Source of the DNA: an uncultured Methanobrevibacter sp.
GTDB lineage: Archaea; Methanobacteriota; Methanobacteria; Methanobacteriales; Methanobacteriaceae
Assembly (NCBI RefSeq): GCF_947170395.1
Contig: NZ_CAMVTE010000015.1
Location: 1 to 57,263, forward strand
DNA: 57,263 nt
Reading direction: 5' to 3'
Below are positions 1 through 9,871 of the stretch, piece by piece. The notes under the pieces are model-generated. The model searched no databases, was not told the origin of the DNA, and was given only the letters and a program-made list of their open reading frames with translations. Position 1 is the stretch's first letter. Each line of letters starts with the position of its first letter. Both the position numbers and the translations under genes were made by a program.

Positions 1-665
1 TGGGAACAACCAACATGGTAATCGCAGGAAAAACCGTAGTCGTATGCGGATACGGCTGGTGCGGAAGAGGAATCGCACTCAGAGCAGCAGGACTCGGAGC
101 AGACGTAATCGTAACAGAAGTCGATCCAATCAGAGCACTCGAAGCAAGAATGGACGGATACAGAGTAATGACTATCAGAGAAGCAGTAAAACAAGCAGAC
201 CTAATCATAACAGTAACAGGAAACGCCGACATCATCTGCGGAGATGACTTCAAATACATGAAAGACGGATGTATGCTTGCAAACTCCGGACACTTCAACG
301 TAGAAATCAACCGCCCGGATCTTGAAGCAATCTCAACCAGCGTAAAAGAAGTCCGTGAAAGTATTGAAGAATTCACAACAAAAGACGGAAGAAAAATCTA
401 CTTGCTCGCTGACGGACGTTTAGTAAACCTCTCAGCAGCAAGAGGCCAAGGACACCCCGCAGAAATCATGGACATGAGTTTCGCAGTACAAGCACTCTCA
501 GCAAAACACATTCTCGAAAACGATTTACCTGTAGGCGTAACCAAAGCACCTGACGAAATAGACTACAACGTAGCATCCATGAAACTAAAAGCAATGGGCA
601 TTGAAATCGACTCATTAACAGACAGCCAAAAAGCATACTTAGCAAACTGGCAAGAAGGAACATAA
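1..665 (+). CDS. ahcY: Adenosylhomocysteinase, C-terminal part (cut by window start)
   Basis: Adenosylhomocysteinase splits S-adenosylhomocysteine into adenosine and homocysteine and so clears the product inhibitor of methyltransferases. The reading frame is open from position 3 to the stop at 663-665, so the N-terminal half lies outside the window. The visible part starts in the NAD-binding Rossmann fold ([14 protein letters not shown], then [10 protein letters not shown]) and ends in the family's C-terminal [14 protein letters not shown] tail. Codon use is strongly biased to ATC, AAC, GAC, AGA and GGA, stronger than in the next gene, which fits high expression. The ATG at 15 is internal. 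Only 11 bases separate its stop from metK, so the two are probably co-transcribed. Confidence 0.95.
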   Translation, partial: GTTNMVIAGKTVVVCGYGWCGRGIALRAAGLGADVIVTEVDPIRALEARMDGYRVMTIREAVKQADLIITVTGNADIICGDDFKYMKDGCMLANSGHFNVEINRPDLEAISTSVKEVRESIEEFTTKDGRKIYLLADGRLVNLSAARGQGHPAEIMDMSFAVQALSAKHILENDLPVGVTKAPDEIDYNVASMKLKAMGIEIDSLTDSQKAYLANWQEGT

Positions 666-676
666 GTGGTGAAATA

Positions 677-1840
677 ATGGCTAGAACATTTACATCTGAA
701 TCTGTAACACAAGGCCACCCAGATAAAGTTGCAGACATTATATCTGATGCAATATTGGATGCATATATGGCACAAGATCCATATTCTCATGTTGCATGTG
801 AAACCTGTGTTACTACTGATTTTTGTATGGTATTTGGCGAGATAACTTCCAATGCTGAAATTACTGATGAAGAAATTGAAAAAATCATAAGGGATACTAT
901 CAAAGAAATCGGTTATGATAATCCTTATTTGGAATTTGATGGAAATACTTGTGAAGTTGTAAACAGGCTCCATTCACAATCTCCTGATATCAAACAGGGA
1001 GTTGACAGGGAAGGTGAAAGTGGAGCGGGGGATCAGGGTATGATGTTTGGTTTTGCAACCAATGAAACTGATTCTTTAATGCCTTTCCCAATTGATTTGG
1101 CACGAAAACTCACAAACAAACTAACTGAACTTAGAGAATCTGGAGAAATCCCATATCTCAGACCTGACGGTAAAGCACAGGTATCAGTTAATTATGATGA
1201 TGAAGGTAATGTCACATCGCTGGATGCTGTTGTCCTATCAACTCAACATGATGAGTCTGTATCTAACAACCAGGACAAATTAAAAATAGATGTTCGTGAA
1301 AAATTATTCAAAGAAGTTATTCCGCAGGAATTGATGACAGAAAACACCAAAGAACACATCAACCCTACAGGCAAATTTGAAATTGGTGGTCCTCATGGAG
1401 ATGCTGGCCTAACCGGTCGTAAAATCATTGTAGACACTTATGGTGGTTATGCAAGGCATGGTGGCGGAGCATTTTCCGGTAAAGACTGCACAAAAGTCGA
1501 TAGAAGTGCATGCTACATGGCAAGATACATTGCTAAAAACATTGTAGCAAGCGAACTTGCAGAAAAATGTGAAATCCAATTATCATATGCAATTGGTGTT
1601 GCCGAACCGACTTCAGTAATGGTGGATACATTTGGAACTGAAGCAGATATTGGAGATAAAACGTTTGATGAAATTGTACGTGAAAACTTTAAATTAACTC
1701 CTGATGGCATTATCGAAACTCTAAATTTAAGAAGCACTTCCTACAAACAAACGGCTAAATACGGTCACTTTGGAATAGAAGGTTTGCCATGGGAAGAAAC
1801 GGACAAAATTGAAGATTTAAAGAAATATATTAAATATTAA
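677..1840 (+). CDS. metK: S-adenosylmethionine synthetase, bacterial type
   Basis: Makes S-adenosylmethionine from methionine and ATP in the cytoplasm. The 387-residue protein has the bacterial/eukaryal signatures: GHPDKVAD near residue 14, GAGDQG near residue 116, [13 protein letters not shown] in the middle and [14 protein letters not shown] after it. Most archaea use a different, very divergent archaeal MAT family, so this form suggests an old transfer from bacteria (inference). The start is set by a GGTGA ribosome site just upstream of ATG 677. It sits between adenosylhomocysteinase and a CofE-like ligase with gaps of 11 and 13 bases, so synthesis and recycling of the methyl donor are linked. 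Confidence 0.96.
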   Translation: MARTFTSESVTQGHPDKVADIISDAILDAYMAQDPYSHVACETCVTTDFCMVFGEITSNAEITDEEIEKIIRDTIKEIGYDNPYLEFDGNTCEVVNRLHSQSPDIKQGVDREGESGAGDQGMMFGFATNETDSLMPFPIDLARKLTNKLTELRESGEIPYLRPDGKAQVSVNYDDEGNVTSLDAVVLSTQHDESVSNNQDKLKIDVREKLFKEVIPQELMTENTKEHINPTGKFEIGGPHGDAGLTGRKIIVDTYGGYARHGGGAFSGKDCTKVDRSACYMARYIAKNIVASELAEKCEIQLSYAIGVAEPTSVMVDTFGTEADIGDKTFDEIVRENFKLTPDGIIETLNLRSTSYKQTAKYGHFGIEGLPWEETDKIEDLKKYIKY

Positions 1841-1853
1841 TGGGGAACGGACT

Positions 1854-3038
1854 ATGAGATGTGTTGGTACTGTGGTGAGAGGTATAAGAACACCTATTAT
1901 TAAAGAGAATGATGATTTGGCTACTATTGTTGTAGATTCACTGATGCAGGCAAAAGAAGCTGAAAGATTTGAATTCAGAGATAAGGATATTGTTGCAATT
2001 ACAGAGGCGGTTGTTGGAATTTCGGAAGGTAACTATGTGACCGTGGATGATGTTGCAGCTGATGTGCAGAAGAAATTTCCGTCAAAAAACATTGGGGTAA
2101 CCAATCCTATTTTAAGCAGAAACAGATTTTCCATTATCCTTAAAGGAATTGCAAGGGGAATGGATAAGATTACTCTTTTAACATCTTTTCCTGCAGATGA
2201 AGTGGGAAATGGAATATTGGATGAAGAGATTTTAGAAAAAAGCGAATATCATTTGGGAAGCACAATTTCCGAAGCCGAATACTATGAAACTTTTGCATCA
2301 TGGATTCATCCATTTACCGGAATCAACATGATTGACTTTTACCGTGAGCTAATTGAAAGTGAAGACTGTGAAGTAGAATTTGTATTTTCAAACGATGTAA
2401 AAACAATCTTTGATTACAGCAATGACGTCTTGACATGTGACATTCACACAAGAGAAAAAACCACAAAACTTCTCAAGGATTTAGGTGCTAATGTATATGG
2501 TTTGCACCAGGTTTTAACAGAACCTATTGGAGATTCTGGATTCAACCCTGACTTTGGACTTTTAGGCTCCAACAAGGCAACCGAAGAAAGGTTAAAACTC
2601 TTCCCAAAAACCGGAGACACATTAGTAATGGATGTTCAAAAAAGATTAATAGATTTGACTGGAAAACAGATTGAAGTAATGGTATACGGTGACGGAGCAT
2701 TCAAAGATCCTGTTGGAAAAATCTGGGAACTTGCAGACCCTGTAGTATCACCTGCACACACCGACGGTTTAATTGGAACTCCAAATGAAATCAAACTTAA
2801 ATACGTTTCAGACAATAAATTCGCTGATTTAAAAGGTGATGAGCTGAAAGAAGCAATCAAAAACGAAATCCGCCAAAAGGATAATGATCTCACTGGAAAG
2901 ATGATTACTGAAGGAACCACGCCGAGAGTGCTTACAGACCTCATCGGTTCATTGTGTGATTTGACAAGCGGTTCCGGAGATAAGGGAACGCCAGTCATAT
3001 TTATCCAAGGATACTTCGATAATTTAGCAGACGACTAA
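1854..3038 (+). CDS. CofE-like F420-0:gamma-glutamyl ligase family protein, copy A
   Basis: A 394-residue member of the F420_ligase (CofE, COG1478) family. The N-terminal part has the family's opening (VVRGIRTPII, then DLATIVVDSL) and the DIVAITEAVVGISEGNYV block; a glycine-rich end (TSGSGDKGTPVIF) closes the protein. Classical archaeal CofE is about 250 residues, so this is a longer relative; true F420 glutamylation is not assured. COG1478 members elsewhere have been linked to folate gamma-glutamylation, so another pterin such as a methanopterin derivative is possible (inference). A GGGGAACGG ribosome site precedes the ATG. It ends the ahcY-metK operon. A near-identical paralog of equal length starts at 20290, with about 35 substitutions by eye and no gaps. 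Confidence 0.8.
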   Translation: MRCVGTVVRGIRTPIIKENDDLATIVVDSLMQAKEAERFEFRDKDIVAITEAVVGISEGNYVTVDDVAADVQKKFPSKNIGVTNPILSRNRFSIILKGIARGMDKITLLTSFPADEVGNGILDEEILEKSEYHLGSTISEAEYYETFASWIHPFTGINMIDFYRELIESEDCEVEFVFSNDVKTIFDYSNDVLTCDIHTREKTTKLLKDLGANVYGLHQVLTEPIGDSGFNPDFGLLGSNKATEERLKLFPKTGDTLVMDVQKRLIDLTGKQIEVMVYGDGAFKDPVGKIWELADPVVSPAHTDGLIGTPNEIKLKYVSDNKFADLKGDELKEAIKNEIRQKDNDLTGKMITEGTTPRVLTDLIGSLCDLTSGSGDKGTPVIFIQGYFDNLADD

Positions 3039-3240
3039 ATTATCACTTTTTTCTATTTTTATTGATTAATTTTATTAGAAATCTCCTCTTTTTTCAATGT
3101 TTTTTTTTGTTGAGATTATCCACATAAGTTTGGAATTTTATTCCAAAATGGGGATAGTTTGTGGAAAAATAATATTGGTTAATTAACCATGCTAACCTTT
3201 AAAATGTTTTATTGTCAAATTTATATTTGGGGAGATTATC

Positions 3241-3440
3241 ATGAAAGCAGTTATCTCTACTACAGGTTTAGGAACTAGATTATTGTCTGCTACAAAATCA
3301 CAACGAAAAGGAAATGATACTGTTTATGACTAAACCTACAATTCAACATGTTATTGAAGATGACTTAGCTTCAGGTATTGATGATATGTTGATATGTAAC
3401 CCGCAGAAACAAAAGGTTATTTGAATTTTATACATTTTGA
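3241..3440 (+). pseudogene. galU remnant (UTP-glucose-1-phosphate uridylyltransferase, 5' end only)
   Basis: Starting at ATG 3241, which follows a GGGGAG ribosome-site-like stretch, the translation MKAVISTTGLGTRLLSATKS matches the first 20 residues of the intact GalU at 7090 (MKAVIPAAGFGTRFLPATKS). A frameshift follows around 3310-3330, after which another frame continues the alignment (TKPTIQHVIE, then ASGIDDMLI). The alignment runs on to NKR-FEF around 3435 with stops in every frame. The remaining two thirds of the gene is missing. It is a decayed partial duplicate with divergent third positions, so not recent. Confidence 0.8.
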
Positions 3441-3529
3441 ATAGAAAATTTTTGGGATGGCAAAATGATACATAATCCAAAAAATTATTAATAACAATCT
3501 TAATAAATGGTATTCAATAAACTATTATC

Positions 3530-5740
3530 ATGTACACAAAAACAAGAAAAATAGTTCTGATGCTATTGCTATTGTCGGCGGTTCTAACATTAACCACAGT
3601 ATCAGCCAATGAAAATCTAACGCAAAACACATTATCGGTCGATGACGCAAGCATCAGTGTCAAGGAAAGTTCGCATTCGTTTGAAGATGTTCAAAACGAA
3701 ATCAACAATGTTAAAGAAAACTCAACCGTAATCCTGAACGGAACATATGTCGGTTCAGGTAAGGAAATTCTAATCAACAAAAGCATCACTCTTGAAGGAA
3801 CTGGAAACGCTACAGTACTCGACGCCAATTCCTCATCAAGAATACTTAACATCACTTCAGGCACCGTCACATTGAAAAACATTATTTTCACAAACGCCAA
3901 AAGCACTGTCAACTGTGGCGGCGCAATCTATGCCGCAGAATCATTAACAGTTGACGGCTGCACATTCAAAGACAATGTGGTGGATTTTAATGGGGACAAC
4001 GGACTGTCCTCAGAGGAAATCTATAATCTGCAGGTGTATGAAGGAATATATTCTATTGCCCGTGGCGGTGCAATCTACTGCGGAGACAATCTTACAGTTT
4101 TGAACTCCAAACTGTCGGCAAACAGAGCACTCAGCACCGAAGTCTGGAGAGAAATGGAATATTACGGTGGCCAGGACAATGCCGGTGCCACCACAATACA
4201 TGCCAAAGGAAACATAATCCTGGACAATACAACTGTGTCCTCATACAGTTATTTTGGAACTTGCGATATCGAGGCCGAAAACAATCTGGTAATTCTGCGA
4301 TGTGAGTTCAACGGTGCACGTTCAAAATACGGCCGTTCAATCAGCGTAAATAATTCTAAATTCAACGACAGGTCAACTCTGGAGACATATGGCCAAAATA
4401 ATGATTCATGCACAATATTGAATTCTGATTTCATAAACCCCGACGGTCTGGTTTTAAGCGCCTCAGCCAAATCAGTCGTGATTGAAAACAACACTTTCAC
4501 AGGTGGCGATGTTGAATATGCCGATTTCATCACACTTTCAGCAGAAACAATTGAGATATCCAATAATGATTTTTCAAACAATTCCATCAGATATCATGAT
4601 CTCATACGCATTACAGCTGCCGAATGCAGCATGTTCAACAACACTTTCACAGACAATCGGGTAACCGGAATCAGCAGTTATTACGCACATTGCAGCATTG
4701 TTCTGCTTCAAAACAGCAATGCATCCATAATTCAGTGCAGTTTCAAAAACAATTCAGCTCCAACCGCCGGTGCAATACATTGTATGAACTCCAATCTTTC
4801 AGTTGAATCATCCAATTTCTCTGAAAACTCCAATGTTGCAGTCGAGCTTGAAAATTCAAATCTTAAAGTCAACGGACAAAACTGTGGATATTATTCAAAG
4901 GTATTAATAAACGATTCATTCGCCACTGTTAGCGAAGGAATTGAAATTGACATGCCTAAAACATTCACTTTCGCTCCTGCAAAAACCATTGAAATAAAGA
5001 TTCCTGCAAAAGTCAGCTACAATAAGGACATGCCGGTCAGCTTTTTTGTCGATGTTTTAAAAGGAGGTAAAGCGGTATACTCTCTTTTAAAAGATTCTGA
5101 AAACGGCTATCTTAAATTCAGTTTAAAGGATTTGGCTGCCGGAACATATGAAATCAAAATCACATCACAGAACTGGGATGTTGAAAAGACATCAACACTC
5201 ATCATCGGTGAGGCGAAAGTCACAGCTTCAAATGCCAAGGTGACCTACTCTGCAGGTTCATACTATACAATAAATGTCAAAGGAGCTGACGGAAAGCCTG
5301 CCGACGGCGCTAAGGTGGTCATTAAAATCAACGGCAAAACCTTCAAAACCCTGTATACCTCCAAGGGCGTTGCCAAGTTCAAGGTTGATAACGCTCCTGG
5401 AACCTACAAGATGACCATAACATCACTTGGAAAGTCAGTTACAAAAACACTGACCGTAAACCATGTCCTAAGCCTTCAGTCAGTGACTGTCAAAAGATCC
5501 GCCAAAAAGCTTGTGCTGAGCGCAAATCTTGGCAAAGTCAACAATAAGTATCTCAAAAACAAGTGGGTGACCTTCAAGTTCAACGGCAAAACATACAAGG
5601 CAAAAACCAACTCCAAGGGTGTTGCAAAGGTAACCGTCAAATCAATTGTCCTTAAAAAACTTAAGGTCGGAAAAAAGGTAACCTATCAGGCAACATACCT
5701 TAAGGATACAGTTAAAAAGACTGCAAAAATTAAAAAATAA
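3530..5740 (+). CDS. Adhesin-like secreted protein, beta-helix plus Ig-like repeats
   Basis: A 736-residue exported surface protein of the Methanobrevibacter adhesin-like group. Residues 1-26 are a signal peptide (basic start, leucine-rich core, VSA cleavage site). Residues about 45-480 carry short right-handed beta-helix repeats rich in N, S and F (NNTFT, ENNDFS and GGAIY-like motifs), related to chlamydial polymorphic-protein and pectate-lyase-type repeats. Residues about 545-736 form two Ig-like/Big domains, each with an SKGVAKFKV-type strand, ending in a lysine-rich tail. No C-terminal membrane anchor is visible; the basic tail may bind pseudomurein or polymer (inference). There is no obvious ribosome site before ATG 3530, so translation may be leaderless or the leader short. 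Confidence 0.85.
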   Translation: MYTKTRKIVLMLLLLSAVLTLTTVSANENLTQNTLSVDDASISVKESSHSFEDVQNEINNVKENSTVILNGTYVGSGKEILINKSITLEGTGNATVLDANSSSRILNITSGTVTLKNIIFTNAKSTVNCGGAIYAAESLTVDGCTFKDNVVDFNGDNGLSSEEIYNLQVYEGIYSIARGGAIYCGDNLTVLNSKLSANRALSTEVWREMEYYGGQDNAGATTIHAKGNIILDNTTVSSYSYFGTCDIEAENNLVILRCEFNGARSKYGRSISVNNSKFNDRSTLETYGQNNDSCTILNSDFINPDGLVLSASAKSVVIENNTFTGGDVEYADFITLSAETIEISNNDFSNNSIRYHDLIRITAAECSMFNNTFTDNRVTGISSYYAHCSIVLLQNSNASIIQCSFKNNSAPTAGAIHCMNSNLSVESSNFSENSNVAVELENSNLKVNGQNCGYYSKVLINDSFATVSEGIEIDMPKTFTFAPAKTIEIKIPAKVSYNKDMPVSFFVDVLKGGKAVYSLLKDSENGYLKFSLKDLAAGTYEIKITSQNWDVEKTSTLIIGEAKVTASNAKVTYSAGSYYTINVKGADGKPADGAKVVIKINGKTFKTLYTSKGVAKFKVDNAPGTYKMTITSLGKSVTKTLTVNHVLSLQSVTVKRSAKKLVLSANLGKVNNKYLKNKWVTFKFNGKTYKAKTNSKGVAKVTVKSIVLKKLKVGKKVTYQATYLKDTVKKTAKIKK

Positions 5741-5775
5741 GGATTCGTTCCTTATTTTATCTTCTTTTTTTCGAA
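5734..5775 (+). terminator. Intrinsic terminator after adhesin 1
   Basis: A 10-bp perfect stem, AAAATAAGGA (5734-5743) with TCCTTATTTT (5749-5758) and a 5-base loop, overlaps the stop codon and is followed by the T-rich run TTCTTTTTTT. It would stop transcription between the two adhesin genes. Confidence 0.75.
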
Positions 5776-5822
5776 TTTAATCTTTTAGTGAGAGACAATA
5801 TCAGTCAGGTCCGACTATAAAT

Positions 5823-6944
5823 ATGAGAATGTATAGAATATTTAACATGAATATTTTGAAATTGTTGATTTTAGGTTCAATAATATTCTTTTTAACTCTT
5901 GGCGTTTCTGTTGCCTACGACGTTAACGGTTCTGACAATATCAATTCAAACACAAATCAGGAGTCATTTGCTGATCTCAATGCATTGATTGAGAATTTGC
6001 CTGAAAATTCAAATATAACTCTAAGCCAGGATTATTTTTCAAGAAATGATGATTTTCCTGATGGAATTGTTATAAACAAGCCGATAACCATCAACGGAAA
6101 CAATCATATTATTGATGCAAATTCAAACTCCAGAATATTTGATGTGTCCGCATCAGGTGTTGTTTTAAAAAACATTGTATTTATCAACGGTAAAACCGAT
6201 GGTGATGGTGGTGCGGTTCGTTTAGCTCCGGATAGTGAAATAAACAATTGCACATTTGAAAACAACCGTGCAGGTCGTGGTGGTGCGGTTTATCTGGATG
6301 AATCCTATATTTATGATTCTGATTTTGTAAATAATTCCGCAGCCGAAGGCGGTGCCGTTTATAGTGATGGAGGTTCGACTTACTCATCCACTTTCACGGA
6401 CAATCATGCAGATGAAGCAGGCGGCGCAATATTCCAGCTGGACAGCAGTGTGTCAGATTCCGTTTTCAGGAACAATTCAGCCGGAACGTCTGGAGGTGCA
6501 GTCTATCAGAGTGACAGTATCCTAGCCAGTTGTGTTTTTCAAGACAATAATGCAGCTACCGGCGGTGCAATCTATCAGATTGCCAGTAAACTTTATGATT
6601 CCGTTTTAAGCGATAACTCTGCAGACCACGGGGGAGCGGTTTATCAGGAAAGTGACAGTGAACTTCACAATTGCACTTTTGAAAACAACCATGCAAAATT
6701 CGGTTGTGATGATATATGCGATCCGTATTATCCTCACAATGGGGACCAATCAGATGATACAACCCGAAACAATTCTTCGGATAGTCAGTCAGATGATATT
6801 GCCCAAAACAATTATTTGGACAATCCGTCAGATGACATTTCTCAAAATAAAATAGGCACTGCTTATGGGAAAAACAATACCGGAAATCCTTTAGGATTAT
6901 TGATGCTGGTCGTATTTGTTCTTATCACAAGAGTTAAAAGATAA
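5823..6944 (+). CDS. Adhesin-like protein with polymorphic-protein repeats and C-terminal membrane anchor
   Basis: A 373-residue surface protein. A hydrophobic signal segment spans about residues 10-32. From about residue 60 to 295 there are six to seven repeats of about 24 residues built on FxNNxAxxGGAVY, the pattern of chlamydial Pmp beta-helix repeats. An N/D/S-rich linker with repeated SDD motifs spans about residues 300-345, followed by a hydrophobic stretch (LGLLMLVVFVLI) and the basic end RVKR, which would anchor the protein in the membrane with the helix outside. It thus differs from its upstream neighbour, which has no anchor. Receptor and binding target are unknown. Confidence 0.83.
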   Translation: MRMYRIFNMNILKLLILGSIIFFLTLGVSVAYDVNGSDNINSNTNQESFADLNALIENLPENSNITLSQDYFSRNDDFPDGIVINKPITINGNNHIIDANSNSRIFDVSASGVVLKNIVFINGKTDGDGGAVRLAPDSEINNCTFENNRAGRGGAVYLDESYIYDSDFVNNSAAEGGAVYSDGGSTYSSTFTDNHADEAGGAIFQLDSSVSDSVFRNNSAGTSGGAVYQSDSILASCVFQDNNAATGGAIYQIASKLYDSVLSDNSADHGGAVYQESDSELHNCTFENNHAKFGCDDICDPYYPHNGDQSDDTTRNNSSDSQSDDIAQNNYLDNPSDDISQNKIGTAYGKNNTGNPLGLLMLVVFVLITRVKR

Positions 6945-6972
6945 AATCTTTTTTTTCTTTTATTTTTTTTCA
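6936..6972 (+). terminator. Terminator after adhesin 2
   Basis: A short stem AAAAGA (6936-6941) with TCTTTT (6947-6952) overlaps the stop codon and is followed by two long T runs to about 6970, typical of archaeal U-tract termination. Confidence 0.6.
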
Positions 6973-7089
6973 AGCGGATTAATTGAACGTGTGTTTTCCA
7001 TTGTTATTTTGCAAATTTTGCTAACATCTGTAATCTGGTGAGGTGCTGTCAACATACATTATATATTCCGTTAATGCCTAACTATAATT

Positions 7090-7932
7090 ATGAAAGCGGT
7101 AATCCCGGCGGCAGGTTTCGGAACAAGGTTTCTTCCTGCAACCAAATCACAACCAAAAGAGATGTTGCCTGTTTATGACAAGCCGATTATCCAATATACA
7201 ATAGAAGAAGCAGTCGCTTCAGGTATTGATGACATTCTAATCATAACTGGCAGAAACAAAAGGTCAATCGAAGACCATTTCGACAAATCATATGAACTTG
7301 AACAGACTCTGCAAAAAGCAGGAAAAGACAGGGTTTTAAAGGAAGTTAGAAAAATCACAGATCTTGTGGATGTCTGCTATGTCAGGCAAAAAGAGCAGAA
7401 CGGTTTGGGTGATGCAATCCTGCAGGCTGAAAACCACATCGGTGACGAGCAATTTGCAGTCCTTTTAGGAGACACCATAACAAAGTCAAAAACACCCTGC
7501 ACAAAACAATTAATTGATGTTTACAGCAGATTTGAAAAGCCAACACTCTCCCTAAAGGAGATTTCAACAGATAAGCTCAACAAATACGGCATTGTTGGCG
7601 GCAGTCAGATTGAACCAAATCTCTATAAGATCAATCACCTAATCGAAAAGCCAAAAATTGATGAGGCACCATCAAACCTTGCAATGGTCGGCAGATATAT
7701 TCTAACACCAGACATTTTTGACAAGATTAAAGAAACAGAACCCGGTGTCGACGGTGAGGTCCAGCTGACCGATGCACTTACAAAACTGGATGAAGTCTAT
7801 GGAGTACTTTTTGAAGGAAAAACATTTAACATTGCAACCCGTTTTGATTGGCTTAAGGCTTCAATCGAATTCGGCCTTGAAGATGCTGAAAGGGATGAAC
7901 TGATTCAATACATGAAAACTTTCATTGATTAA
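7090..7932 (+). CDS. galU: UTP-glucose-1-phosphate uridylyltransferase
   Basis: Makes UDP-glucose from UTP and glucose-1-phosphate, a donor for cell-wall and surface glycans. At 280 residues it is the usual length. The nucleotide-binding start AAGFGTRFLPATKSQPKEML, the KPIIQYTIEEA block and the GDGEVQLTDAL-like segment (GVDGEVQLTDAL) near residue 220 are all present. It is followed at once by an insertion element, and a broken partial copy lies 3.8 kb upstream. A TATA-like ATTATATATT lies about 35 bases before the ATG; no clear ribosome site is seen. Confidence 0.95.
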   Translation: MKAVIPAAGFGTRFLPATKSQPKEMLPVYDKPIIQYTIEEAVASGIDDILIITGRNKRSIEDHFDKSYELEQTLQKAGKDRVLKEVRKITDLVDVCYVRQKEQNGLGDAILQAENHIGDEQFAVLLGDTITKSKTPCTKQLIDVYSRFEKPTLSLKEISTDKLNKYGIVGGSQIEPNLYKINHLIEKPKIDEAPSNLAMVGRYILTPDIFDKIKETEPGVDGEVQLTDALTKLDEVYGVLFEGKTFNIATRFDWLKASIEFGLEDAERDELIQYMKTFID

Positions 7933-7963
7933 TCTATATCTTCATTTAACTTTTTTTATTTTT

Positions 7964-7983
7964 GAGGCCGACTCATAATTTTT
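7964..7983. repeat. Left terminal inverted repeat of the IS
   Basis: GAGGCCGACTCATAATTTTT matches the complement of the right end with mismatches at base 5 and in the A/T-rich inner part. Confidence 0.8.
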
Positions 7984-8082
7984 GTGTTTAAAATATTTTT
8001 CTTATTTTATTATCCTTTAATTTTATATACTAGGAAGTACAATCTATTATTAGAGTTAATTAACTTTTTGGTTGGGTTTTTT

Positions 8083-9635
8083 ATGGTTTTGAGAGAGGAT
8101 AAAATTGGTCAGCAATTATTAGTTCCTTTGGACTTGAGGGAGTTGATTCCAAAAGATCATCCATGTTATTTTATTCAAAATGTTGTGGATGAAATTGATT
8201 TTTCGAAAGTCGATTTGAATTATTGTTATAAAGCAGGCAAACCTGCTTATTCTCGTAAAATGTTATTAAGACTTGTTTTAATGGGTGCTTTTGATGGAGG
8301 ATTGTCTGGAAGACAAGTAGCTGCTAAAGCAGCTACAGATGTCAGTTATATGTATTTGGCAGGTATGGAAAAACCAGATTTCAGAACAATCAACAGATTC
8401 AAAGTAGATCATGCAGAACTAATCGACGACGCATTTAAAACAACAGTCCTAATGGCTAAAGAATTAGATTTAGTAAAACTCAAACATATTGCAATTGATG
8501 GAACAAAAATCAAAGCCAAAGCATCAATAAATAATTTAACCAATCAAGAACAAGTAGATCTCTTAAAAGACATCTTACAAAAAAGTATTGAACTCGATGA
8601 AGAAGAAGATGAGATTCTCGGAGATGAATCAGGAAATTCAGTACCAAAAGAACTAATCGACAAAGAATCATTCGAAAAAATCTATAAAAAAGTAACAGAA
8701 ACCACAAAAGGCGATAGAAACGAATTCAAACTACGAAGAAGCAGTAAAAATCTCCTGGACCAAGCGAAAAAAGATAAAAAATCAGCCAAAAAAATTTTAA
8801 AAAAAGTCGAAAAAATAGATACAGAACTAAAAAAGACAACAAACGACGTAATTAGTATAAACGATCCCGAATCACGATGGATGCTAAACAAAAAAAGCAA
8901 ATGGGAATTTGATTACAATTTACAAATAGGAGTAGATGATTACAAAGGAATAATCATATCTTCATCACTCACACAAAATCCAACAGACGTATTCGAACTA
9001 ATACCTCAAATAGAACAAATAAATGAAACATTTGGTGAATTACCGCCAAATACACAAATTTCAGCTGACAATGGTTACTCAACAAACGAAAACATGGATT
9101 ATCTCGCAGAAAATCATTTGGACGGATACATATCAACCAGAAAACTCTCAAGAAAACTCAAAAAAATCAACAAAAAAGATAAACCCTTCGGAAAAGACAA
9201 ATTCACTTTTGATCACGAAAAAAACACATATATTTGTCCAATGGGACAAATACTCGAAAACCAAAGAACACTCAAAATCAAACCAAGAATCATATATTGG
9301 ACAAACAACTGCAAAACATGCCCAAAACACCAAGAATGCTGTGGAAAAGAAGTAACCGACTAATAACTGACTACGGAAATCCAAACAAAATAAAAATGCT
9401 CAGAAAAATGGAAACACCATGGGCACAAGAAATCTACAAAAAACGATCAAAAACAGTAGAATGGCCATTTGGAAATATAAAACAAAATCTAAAAGTAACA
9501 GAATTCAACACAACAGGATTAAAAAGAACACAAACAGAAGCAAAATTACTAGCAATATCACATAATTTAAAACGAATATACAATGAAACAATACAAAATG
9601 AACTCATACACCAACAAAACAAACAAAATACCTAA
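8083..9635 (+). pseudogene. IS1182 family transposase, broken by a frameshift
   Basis: From ATG 8083 the protein opens with the IS1182 start (VPLDLRELIPKDHPCYFI), then the GLSGRQVAAKAATDVSYMYLAG-like helical region, the first catalytic aspartate in HIAIDGTKIKA, the second in ISADNGYSTNEN, and a CPMGQ...CKTCPKHQECCGK zinc-like block. The frame stops at 9361-9363. The family's C-terminus (YKKRSKTVEWPFGNIKQNLK, with the third catalytic glutamate) continues in the -1 frame to 9635. The frames change around the AAAA run at 9345-9348. IS1182 transposases are normally one frame, so loss by mutation is the simplest reading; programmed -1 slippage is a weaker alternative. Confidence 0.8.
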
Positions 9636-9674
9636 AAATAATAAAAATTAATGCAAAAAAATTTTTAAAAAATA

Positions 9675-9694
9675 ATTAATTTTGAGTCGCCCTC
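9675..9694. repeat. Right terminal inverted repeat of the IS
   Basis: Ends in TTTTGAGTCGCCCTC, the inverted partner of the left terminus at 7964-7983. Confidence 0.8.
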
Positions 9695-9871
9695 TTTTTA
9701 GTTTCATGTTTTGCTTAAATTAACTTGTGCATAAATTATAGTTATAGTTGACTTAAGAAGCACTGAAATTATACATTAAAAATGTCATATGATTCAATGG
9801 AAATTATGGGCAGAATATTGTTAATCTAAATCATCGACGCTGAAGGTATGGTAGGTAGCAGTTTTCAAATT

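Larger units (their letters stand above)
7964..9694 (+). mobile_element. IS1182-type insertion sequence, full length, transposase frameshifted
   Basis: A 1731-bp element bounded by imperfect inverted repeats: left GAGGCCGACTCATAATT and, read inward from the right end, GAGGGCGACTCAAAATT. The transposase frame fills most of it. Both flanks are T-rich (TTTTT on each side), so a short T-only target duplication is possible but cannot be told from background. It lies between galU and the ROK gene and disrupts no recognisable gene. Confidence 0.85.

Noticed and set aside
44..247. Arginine-rich open frame inside the adenosylhomocysteinase gene
   Set aside because: It is a shifted-frame shadow created by the strong codon bias of the real gene.
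4482..4806. Two short open frames in the first adhesin gene
   Set aside because: They lie in a different frame of a clearly coding region and have no ribosome site or family match.
9337..9365. Programmed -1 frameshift site in the transposase
   Set aside because: Only an AAAA run, no classical X-XXY-YYZ heptamer in register and no clear downstream stem; IS1182 genes are normally one frame.
9234..9635. Separate gene after the transposase
   Set aside because: Its useful part is the transposase C-terminus in the -1 frame; the first 35 codons overlap the main frame and have no independent start signal.
7959..9699. TTTTT target-site duplication around the IS
   Set aside because: Both flanks are T-rich, so five T on each side cannot be told from chance.
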